Below, in pieces: positions 37,085 to 46,200 of a DNA stretch of 64,000 nucleotides. Origin of the DNA: Effrenium voratum (lineage: Eukaryota > Sar > Dinophyceae > Suessiales > Symbiodiniaceae). Location: the NCBI GenBank assembly GCA_963377175.1, contig CAUJNA010001598.1, positions 1 through 64,000 of the forward strand. The letters run 5' to 3'. The position numbers were made by a program, and so were the translations under genes. The notes beneath the pieces were generated by a model. It made no database searches. It saw only the letters and a program-made list of their open reading frames with translations, and was not told the DNA's origin. Each line of letters begins with the position of its first letter. The stretch's first letter is position 1.

Positions 37085-38420
37085 ACATTGAGGTCCGAGC
37101 GCAGCGAGAAGTGGTAGCGCTCGCCCGGCTGGTAAAGTGGGCTCACATCTTTTGTCCCCCACAGAAAACGCACCTGCACCAGACAATGCACAGCGCGCAG
37201 CTGCTCACAACTGGAACTGGGCCAGCAACAAAGCACCAATGTGAAAACCGTCTTCTTCAACACCTTAAACTGTCAATTAGCAACTTGGCCAACACATGTA
37301 ACATAGTCAGTCCCACCCAATTGTGAGCCAGGCCTCTTCAATGACTGGGATGTAGAAAACTGTCGGGCCTGCCCCGCAGTAGATCTTGTTACTGCGGCTG
37401 GCGCCGCCGCTGTCATCTTTCTGCTTCTTGAGCGGGGTGGCAGTAGGGTTAAGGCGCGACATGGCAACGACGCAAAGAGAGCAGACCCAACACACTGTTT
37501 TCCTTGAGTCAATGTCAGTAACAGTAACAACTGACTCGATGTCATGGCACACACGTCACAGACAGCAAACGCAAAGCCTGAGTTCCTGACACTGATGATG
37601 CAAAAGTCCAGATTCAGCCACCAGCACCTGCCAGGTCGGAATTTTGGTAACACAACTTTCAAACACTCACTTTCAAACACGCCGGCTCCACATCCCACCA
37701 GCGCTGCCATGGAATCAAGGAACACACTGTTTGGCTTGCTGGGTTAGATTTTCATATCTCAAATGATGTTTCAGAGCTTGAACTTGAACTTGCTTCGGCT
37801 TCTGGATCAATCAGACGATCCTTGACTCCCCTGACAGCACTGGCGACCTTGATAGCCAAGCAAAGCCATTCATGAGTTGAAGAACCTGGAGTCGTAAGGT
37901 ACCTAACCACAGCCGAGATATATCCGCGGATCCGACTATTTCTCGATTCTTGCAGCAGCAGGACTCTTCATAATCGCTTTGGCAGCAGGGCGCTTCATCT
38001 TGGAAGCGAGGCGGCCTCAACACTACTATCGGCAGGGTTCAGTCACCCTCAGATCCAAATATTGCAGCAATGCATTTGTTGACAATGTCACACACAATTT
38101 CCGTAGCACACTTAAATTGCAAAGTAAGCATGTCAGTGGAGTCAGTAGCTCAGTAACAGGTCCATCAAAGTCAAAGTCGCATCAACGCGCCAGCAGTCAG
38201 GCCTCCCAGTCATTCTGTTGGTCAGTCAACTGTCTGAGTGAAGGGAGTGGGACAATAATAAGTTGTATTTTCAGCTTTATTACTTTTGGCAATGCGAAAA
38301 ATGAAAAGTGTGAACGGACGATCGTGGGTTGCGGCACACACACACACACATGTCATTTGTTGCTCGTTTCGCAGCAAGCACTGTCACACACAGGGTAAAA
38401 CTAAGTTGGAGCTCAAAACT
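37085..38420. other. Host non-coding DNA, possible unassigned exon
   Basis: No supported gene. A minus-strand frame at 37273-37725 contains a stretch (PKFRPGRCWWLNLDFCIISV) that could be an exon, but nothing confirms it. Confidence 0.3.
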
Positions 38421-38426
38421 CACACC

Positions 38427-39016
38427 TGGTGGCTCAGAGTCTCAGAGGTCTCTGACAAGATCGAATGTTCCAGCGCCACAAGAGCTTCAATGATGTACTC
38501 CCTGTTGCACCACATACGCAGCGACTTTCTCTTTCTCAAAATGCATTGGACTGCAGTTTCAAGGCTACATCGATGGTGCATAAATAGGAAAGCCACAGCA
38601 GCAGATGTGCTCCGATGCGCTCCACCATGGCAATGAAACAAGACGCTGCGACAACGCTCTTCAGTCCAAGCTCGTGTAGTTTTGATGTCATTATACATGT
38701 GCTACCAAGTCCGTTTGAAGAGGTTCCACTCCTCACCCTGTAGATGGGTTTTATCCCACAGGCCATAGGCTAGGCGATCTACTGCTGCTGTGTTCTCCAC
38801 ACGTTCCATGCCATGCTCGTACATCCAGCCAGCTGCATTCAAAGCAACGACCAAACCGACCTGACTTCTTTCACCCAACTCATGGACTCGCAGCCCGACA
38901 GCCAAGCTTCCAATCATGATTTTGAGAGCGTTTGAATTTGGGCAGGAGTGATCATGGTGGTCTCTGTCACTCTCGCTTTCGTAAATCACACTTGCATCCA
39001 GTGGCCACCTGGTCAC
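38427..39016 (-). CDS. Dual-specificity phosphatase-like gene, two exons (partial)
   Basis: Minus strand. The downstream exon (about 38665-38427) encodes VLFHCHGGAHRSTSAAVAFL: HC-x5-R-S is the cysteine phosphatase P-loop with catalytic Cys and Arg, followed by the helix and SLETAVQCILRKR expected for DSPs. It ends at CAG|GTGTGAGT, a good donor. The upstream exon (39016-38720) gives LKIMIGSLAVGLRVHELGER and VVALNAAGW, resembling the DSP N-terminal IGS...LNVA pattern, and ends at a CAGG|GTGAGG donor. A general acid Asp may lie near VDRLAYGLWD. Gene ends are not resolved. Confidence 0.55.
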
Positions 39017-39019
39017 CTG

Positions 39020-40930
39020 GTCATAGCCCAGCCCGTCCTTTGCAAATCTTGCCCACTCCTATGTCTGTCCAATCACTTCTGTACGCATCTTCCACCATGC
39101 TCTTGATCAGAAGGGATTTCGGTTGATGATATATTCGGGACATCATTGATTGAAATTGGTGAAGCTGAAGGCAACGCGACGAACACACTGTTTGACATCA
39201 TCACCGCCCCCCGATTGCTACGAGCCGATGCAATCAAGTCTAAGATCAATGCAGTAAAAAAACAATGACAGACCATCATGCGTCAGCATTTTAACAAATA
39301 TGTTTTTTGAAAATGCAAATGCAAAACAACAAAATTGCATGGCATTCGTGAGACATCATACAAATGACAAAAAATGCAGAAACAAATCCCAAGCTTTCAA
39401 CCTGACCTACATCTTCGAGACAATTCGAGATAATTCGAGATAGCCAAAAACCCCCCAAATCTAGACCCCATGAATCTAGACCCCATGAGTTGGTTAGGGA
39501 TACTGGCGACGTGCGCAGAACTATTGGTTACACTGCGCCGTACCCCTTGAAATACAAGGGCCCTCACATTCCATTTGGATCCAGGAGAGCCAGTGGCAAT
39601 ATGATATGTGCGGTTTGCTCCTGAAACCGGGCTTTCGGGGTAGGCCAAGGCATGTCATCCACGACGCGCTCTTGTTGGATGTGTGCATATGCGCTATCAA
39701 AGTTCTACACATTCTCTTATATGTGAACTGCCAACTCATCCTTCACACCAGGCATCTGGATCCAAACAAACCTGCGAAGAGAAATGTCACTTCTCGCCAG
39801 AGCTGGAAGCACAGCAAACCGTCCATTTCAGGCAGAGCCTTTTACCATCCGCATTTGCACATTTAGGGTTGCATTTCGCCCGAATACCGGCCCGTAGGGA
39901 AAGAACACAAACAACTTATTTCAAACCAGGATCGATATCTGGAACTACCCTGTTGGCAATTTCCCCAGGGTTGCCGGGCGAAAGCCCTAAGACAATCGGG
40001 GGGTGAGACTGAACGGTTTTCCCGGAACTAAGCAGCTTGGAGGCTGCTCAGCTCGATGTTCTGCGGCTCACGGGAAGATTCTGACCTAGAGCTGTGGGTC
40101 AACTGGACCTGGTTTCAAGCGGTGCAGGAAAATCAAACCACAAAAGAAAGCGCAGGTTTCATCCTTTCCATTTTCCAAGGCAAACCAGTTGGGCGTTGTT
40201 TGACCCACCCACATAGGTTTATGAGAACCAAGAACTAATACTGGGAAAACCACCCAGAATAAACCTAGTAGTGGGAATCAATCATCCCTATTGGAGGAAA
40301 TGCCCCTGTTTGTCCTGCAAACCCTGGTTTCCTACTATGGCACTGGGATAGCTATACAAAACTCTTTCCCAAGGCCGAATGGTTCGAGAACTCATGGGCA
40401 GCACAGGCCAAAAAATGCCCAAAACACAGCAGGATCACCCGTCCCAAAAATGTCACCGACCGACAGTGGTTTTCCGGGCTCTCTTTGCATCATCTGATTC
40501 CTCTGCGAATTGTCTCGAAATAGGGAAACACTGCAAAATCGAGTGGCTCCATTGAGCTTTCCCGTTAACAATCGAAGGAGGGCTTAGCCTCAAAGCAAAC
40601 TGGTTCAGCACACCCAATAGGTTGTAAGAAAACCCCCACCCCCCAAAAAATATGTTTCTTCGAACGATCTGGAAGCTAGGCGGTGGTGTACAGTTTATGG
40701 TATCAAGGAGAGCACAAAGAACTTTCGGTGGAAGCTCACAGGGCTGCGGACAACATGAAGGCAAATCTTACATTGCGCACCTTAGGTCTTCTCGAGATTT
40801 TCTGGCTACGGCGCGTAGCTGCTCTGGCCCGGCTAATGGCGGGAGCCTCATGTTTGCAGCCACCAGCAAGGGGCTTCATGTTTCGGGCTGGCACGGCTGC
40901 GCGGGCTGTCATGTTCTGGGCGGGGACCCA
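39020..40930. other. Host non-coding DNA
   Basis: No supported gene or repeat array; only chance-length frames. A short direct duplicate (ATCTAGACCCCATGA) occurs at about 39460-39487. Confidence 0.4.
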
Positions 40931-40939
40931 CTAGCGAGC

Positions 40940-41250
40940 CCGCACTTCGACATCCCGCAACATCACGATTTTGCGTCGTACGACGCAAAGTGCTCGCGGA
41001 CAAACTCGGGGGCCTCATTTTGCGCGAGCCTGCTCAGTCGAAACGCTCTTCGACATCACACAACATCACGATTTTGCGGTAGACGCAAAATGCTCCCGGA
41101 CAAACTCGGGGGCCTCATTTTGCGCGAGCCTGCGCAATCGAAACGCACTTCGACATCACACAACATGATTTTGCGGTAGACGCAAAGCGCTCCCGGACAA
41201 ACTCGGGGGGCCTCATTTTGCGCAAGCCTGCGCAATCGAAACGCCAACAT
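40940..41250. repeat. Tandem repeat, unit about 100 bp, three copies
   Basis: Three copies of a unit with CTTCGACATCACACAACAT, GATTTTGCGGTAGACGCAAA and CCGGACAAACTCGGGGGCCT, the first copy more diverged. Confidence 0.85.
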
Positions 41251-42056
41251 CACATTTTCGCGATAAGTACCACCAGACCTTTACTCCTACCGTAAGAACC
41301 CCTCAGTGGACACATTGTTTGGGGAATGAGCGTGTCTCCATGATTGCGGTTAGGGAGGGTTCCAACGCCGTTTTCTCTGGAAGCAATCGTATAATTTTGA
41401 GCACGTGCTGAAGAACTTCCAACATATCTTCCCAGTGACCTGAGAGGCGACTGTCCGAAAAGATGGTCGAAGCACCTGGATCCTGCCTTCGCACACAGTC
41501 ATCACAGTGTTTGTAGGGCACCACGTCTGCTTACACCCGGCCCTGCCAAAAAAGGATCGTGCGTGTCTCATTTCAGACACTTAATCTTTACAGCGCAGCT
41601 CAACTGACCCCTGAACAGGTTCGGAAGAACAAGTCTTCTGTGAGCAAGTGCCTTGCAAAGCCCTGACTTTTTGCTCTCTCGACACGATGCTCTTCGGAAT
41701 GTACAAGAAGGAATGGCAGGATGTCCCACCAGCCATGTTGACCCCAGTCCTGTGTCCAGCTCTCTGTAAACCCAGCACAGCGCCCGCCTTGCACTACACA
41801 GGGATTAGTCGATGATTTTTTCACAGTTGGCGCCCACATATCTTTGGTTGCGAAAGGCAAAAGGAAACCAACTACGTTGGGGCCCCTCGTGTTGAGACAT
41901 ACCCAAATCGCTTCGTGCGTGGCCAGCCAAGCCATGAGCACGTCGGCTTGCAAAGCGCTGCTTCGATGGATGGATCGGTTTTCGACCCTGCCCCGAGCCA
42001 CGCAGCGCTGGCGCTGGAGTGGTCGAAGCTGCCACGGCGGTCCAAGTCGGCTCTGC

Positions 42057-42061
42057 GCTCC
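42057..42061. repeat. Target-site duplication GCTCC, left of Copia element
   Basis: GCTCC abuts the left LTR and recurs at 49390-49394. Five bases is the normal Copia duplication. Confidence 0.9.
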
Positions 42062-42210
42062 TGCTAAACATGTAATGCACCGTAGACCACTGGTGATGCA
42101 CTTGTAGTTCATGACTAGGTGAACGATGTTTTCCGCTTTGCGTTGATCCATGCGAAACGGCATGTACGAACTGTGAGCCCGTGCAGGCGTCTCGGTTGAA
42201 AAGATTAGCA
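42062..42210 (+). repeat. Left LTR of Copia element
   Basis: 149 bp, begins TGCTAAACATG and ends AAGATTAGCA. The only visible difference from the right LTR is GCGTCTCGG versus GCGCTTCGG near the 3' end. Confidence 0.92.
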
Positions 42211-42226
42211 TGGTAGCGGAGCAACG
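42211..42226 (+). promoter_or_regulatory. Primer-binding site of the Copia element
   Basis: TGGTAGCGGAGCAACG directly follows the left LTR. TGGTA at this position is the complement of a tRNA 3' end (TACCA); initiator Met tRNA is the usual primer in this group, but the host tRNA is not in the window. Confidence 0.7.
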
Positions 42227-42314
42227 ACTCCTGGTAGTTCCATGGTTTCTTGCTGGTTGGCTTTATAGTGTGCTTTGAGCTTTACACTATTGTGGCCCTG
42301 AGCTGGCGAGGGGA

Positions 42315-43277
42315 ATGTCGCAACCGGGTAGCCCTCAACGGGCAACGCCACCGATGGCAGAGCTGGAACAGTTCTTTACACAGGCAAGAGCTGTCACTCA
42401 GGCAGCTATGGAGACGGCGCAGGTGAATGCTGCAACAGTGCAAAATCTGATTGCAGCCCAGGTGCAGCAAGCTCAACCGCAGCAGGGTGAGCCGGGATCT
42501 CCGTTCCAGGCGAATGTTTTGCAGGCAAAGGATCTGGCCAAAGTGTTAAGGCAGCCCAAGGAGTTTAGACCTGCCACACGAGAAGAAGAACTTTCGCAGT
42601 GGAAGTCATGGAGCTGGGAACTTGAGAATTATCTCATGGCCCTTGACCCTGGTTTCAAAGATGATTTTGAGTTGCTCAAACAACAGACGACGTCAGTCGA
42701 CCTTGCAGATATGGATGCTCCTGTTCGACATCGGAGTATGCTTTTATTTTCAGTGCTTGCAAGTTTATTGCATGAGAAGGGCAAACAGATTCTGAAAGCA
42801 GTTGACTCTCAGAATGGATACGAAGGTTACAGGCGTTTGTGTCAGGACCTCATTCCTTCTTCCCGAAGCAGAACTTTGGCGTTGTTGCAGACTTTGAACA
42901 GCTGGCCGCAATTTGACATGAGAACTGGACTTATGGCGCAAGTTGTACGTTTGGAAACAGCCATGACTGAGTATGAGGAACTCACTGGGCAACCCATGGA
43001 TGCAAATTTGAAATTGGCAACATTGCTCAGATGTTTGAGTGGTCAGCTGCGACAGCATACAAACCTGGTGGTTACAGATACGAGTTCTTACAACGATGTT
43101 CGCAATTTGGTTATTCGTTGGGACAGCGCGCAGACTCGTTGGCAGGAGCCCCTCTTGAAGAGTTTTGACCTTGGTGACACAAGCACAGATGACCCCATGG
43201 GCTCGGTCAACAGACTGCAAGGCAAAGGAAAAGGAAAAAGGAAAAGGAAAAGGAAAGAAGGGCCAGAAAGGTTCTGA
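42315..43277 (+). CDS. gag: Copia Gag protein
   Basis: 320 codons. The N-terminus is Gln/Pro-rich; the capsid-like region reads FRPATREEELSQWKSWSWEL, VRHRSMLLFSVLASLL and ALLQTLNSWPQFDMRTGLMA, a UBN2/retrotran-gag-like pattern. It ends in a lysine-rich tail. In a purine-rich run at 43224-43256 the frame loses its Gly-Lys pattern after an A5 stretch (43235-43239), while the +1 frame continues it. So Gag-Pol is made either by +1 frameshifting there or this copy has one extra A. Confidence 0.85.
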   Translation: MSQPGSPQRATPPMAELEQFFTQARAVTQAAMETAQVNAATVQNLIAAQVQQAQPQQGEPGSPFQANVLQAKDLAKVLRQPKEFRPATREEELSQWKSWSWELENYLMALDPGFKDDFELLKQQTTSVDLADMDAPVRHRSMLLFSVLASLLHEKGKQILKAVDSQNGYEGYRRLCQDLIPSSRSRTLALLQTLNSWPQFDMRTGLMAQVVRLETAMTEYEELTGQPMDANLKLATLLRCLSGQLRQHTNLVVTDTSSYNDVRNLVIRWDSAQTRWQEPLLKSFDLGDTSTDDPMGSVNRLQGKGKGKRKRKRKEGPERF

Positions 43278-46200
43278 CAAGGGCGGCAAAGGCAAAGGGA
43301 AAGGCTTTAGCAACAAAGGCGGCAAAGGCAAAGGCAAATATGACGCTCGCAACAATCAGCAAAGTTCTGGCTATGACAATCAGAAAGGCGGCAACAAGGT
43401 CGCTAGCGACAGCTGCATGTATTGCGGCAAGAAAGGTCATTGGAAGAGAGACTGTTACAAGTGGAAAGCTGAACAGGCGAACCAACATGTCAGACGTGCT
43501 GATGAGTTTCATGACTTGCCACAACCGCCGCAGCCCGCGCAGACATCGCAACCCATGATGACCATGCAGCACAACACACAGTCAGCGCCAAGCGTTTCCA
43601 GTTCGGGAGCCAATTCATCCATCACGTACAAATCAGCCCCAAGCTCAGCAACTATCAGAAGAGTTTCAGCTGTTCCCACAATTGAGCTTGATCCGGATGA
43701 CAGAGCTGTTGATTTGACAATCTTTTCACTCACCGAATGCGATAGTGAATTTTCTGGAGATTGCGGAGACGGATATGTGTCCGCGATCACTGCATTTGCC
43801 TCAGACACCCGACAGGCTTTTCTTGCAGATTCAGTTGAGGTTTTCAGCATGAGTGCAAGTGACAATGATGATGTGTGGACATTTGCATGTGGGCATTGCA
43901 ATTTGGATTCTTGCAGTATGTGCAATTCGTTTCAGATCGCTGGTGCAGATTCAGTCCTGGAGGTCAGAATGCTGTCAGGTAGCGACCCGTCTGGAGAAGT
44001 CGAGGTGATCTTGGACAGCGGATCTGACGTGAGCATTTTGCCAGAGGCTTGGTCTTCAATTGGTACACGGGGTCAGCTGCCCCCACTGCAGTACAGAGAT
44101 GCTCAAGGCAACCCTATCAAGATTACAGATTCGCGAGAGGCATATGTAACTCTTGGGGATACAAGCTTCAAAGAGGTTTTCGCAATTGGGCCAGTGACGT
44201 GTCCGATCCTCAGTTTCGGGAAACTCGTCAAGGCGGGTTGGAGTCTGACGAAGGCGAGTGGCAGACACATGCTGGCACATGGTGACAAACGCATTTCAGT
44301 TGGCTTCAAGAAGAATTCACTGGTAACTTCAGGAACCATCAGAGCAGTCATGGAGACAGGTGATGCTGAGCAGTTGGAGCACTCCATCAGGCGCGTGGTT
44401 CTTGGTGATGTGCTAGCTGCAGTAGGTCCAGAATGGGTGCAGATTGCAGATGGTTGTTTTGCGGTCAAGTGCAAGACAGACGCATTTCTTGATGTCAGCA
44501 TGTGCATGCCGAATGAGAATATCAAAATGCGGACGACTCTTATCATGGGCAAGGATGGAAACTGGGATGTTTTGGAATACGCTCAGCCCATTGCCGAGCT
44601 TGCAAATCAGCAGGCACCGTTCTCGGAGCGTGGCGAATCTCTTTCGACAGTTTTGACAATTGCATACAGACAGAATGTGCCCGCGCACAGGCTTGGGTTT
44701 ATCGTTGACACAGAGGCTGAAACTGGAAGCAGCAAGGATGTGCCCATCGCATCCGATCGTGGTGCAAATGCAGCAGAAGAGAAGAAGGTTAGTTTTGCGC
44801 AAGCAGATGAGATTAGAGAGCAGAACAATGAACCTGCGGATGAGCAGCAGCATGCGCCGGCGCCGCTCTCGATAGACAGCGAGTTGGCGCAGAAGGACAC
44901 TGTGCCCGGACAGCCAGTTGTTGCAGAGTTGAAGATTGATGATATGGTTTTGACAGTTGAGTCAACTGTGAAAGTCCTCAGGGAAGCTTGCAGGGCCTGG
45001 GGCCTTGGCATGTCAGGTGGAAAGAAGCTGCTATTTGGGCGGCTCGTTGAGCACGACAAGAAGGTGCGTTTGCATCAGAGCAGGGAGCTTGCCTTGCAGG
45101 GCAAACCAGAGGAGAGAGAAGTTGCGGAGGTTCCGAGAGTTGCAGAACCTACGCCGGATCAGATTGCGCAGCATTCGGCAACGCATTTGCCGTACGAGAG
45201 CTGGTGCCCAGTTTGTGTCAGTTTTCGTGGAAGAGCTGACAAGCATCCGAAGCGGTCCCATACCATCAGAGGGGTGCCGCATGTGGGCATGGATTTTTCC
45301 TTTACGGGCCGTGAGGAGGACTCGCAGGAGAAGCTGTGCGTACTTGTCTTGAAGGACAAGGATTCGAACATGATTGATGCGATTCCGACACCCGGCAAGG
45401 GTGGAAAGGCGACCAAGCACTTGGTCACGGAGGTGTGCAGATTTTTGAATGCATTGGGGCATCATGAGGTGGTGCTCAAGGGAGATGGAGAGCCAGCGAT
45501 TGTGGCCCTTCAGAATCGCATCAGTGAGGTGAGGAGCAAGCTTGGAATGCATACACATCTGCCCCAGCAGTCCCCTCCAGGGGACCATCAGTCAAATGGG
45601 ATGGCTGAGCAGACGGTTCAGCAGACACGCCAGCAGGCCTCAATGCTGCTGGAACAGTACACGGCAAACACAAAGTGCCAAGTGAAGACAGGTCATCCGC
45701 TTCACAGTTGGAGTTTTCGGCATGGTGCGTGGCTCCTTAACAGGTACAACCCACAGAGAGGCATAACGCCTTTCGAGCAGGTCGCTCAGGCGGAGTACCG
45801 CGGCAAGATCATTTGTTTCGGGGAGACTTGCCTGGCGCATTGCAAGCCATCCTCAGCAAAGGGTCTTCCTTCCTGGATCAAATCCCTTTGGTTGGGGAAG
45901 GTTTCTGGCAGCGATATGCACATCGTGGCCACGGCAGCAGGCAGGCTCATCTTGACGCGTTCAATCAGGAGGCTTCCTGATTCTGCAAGGTGGGATCCGA
46001 ATATGCATGACAGTGTGACGAGTTTTTCTTGGGAGCAGCCCGGTTTGACAGCTGGACATGTTGCGCATCAGCCCCGGCAAGGGCGATCAGCCATACAGGT
46101 AGAGCATTTGATGCCAATGCTTGAAGACGGAGCGCCTCTTTCAGCTTTGTTGGAGGCGGGGCATGTGCCCGAAGTTGGTGGAGGTGGTGATGAAGCAGCG

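Noticed and set aside
41600..42211. 203-codon minus-strand frame and its twin at 49127-49457
   Set aside because: Both are antisense readings of the Copia LTR and adjoining satellite, so the apparent conservation is LTR identity.
45031..45588. Antisense ORFs within the Copia pol
   Set aside because: Shadows of the long plus-strand pol frame without any motif.
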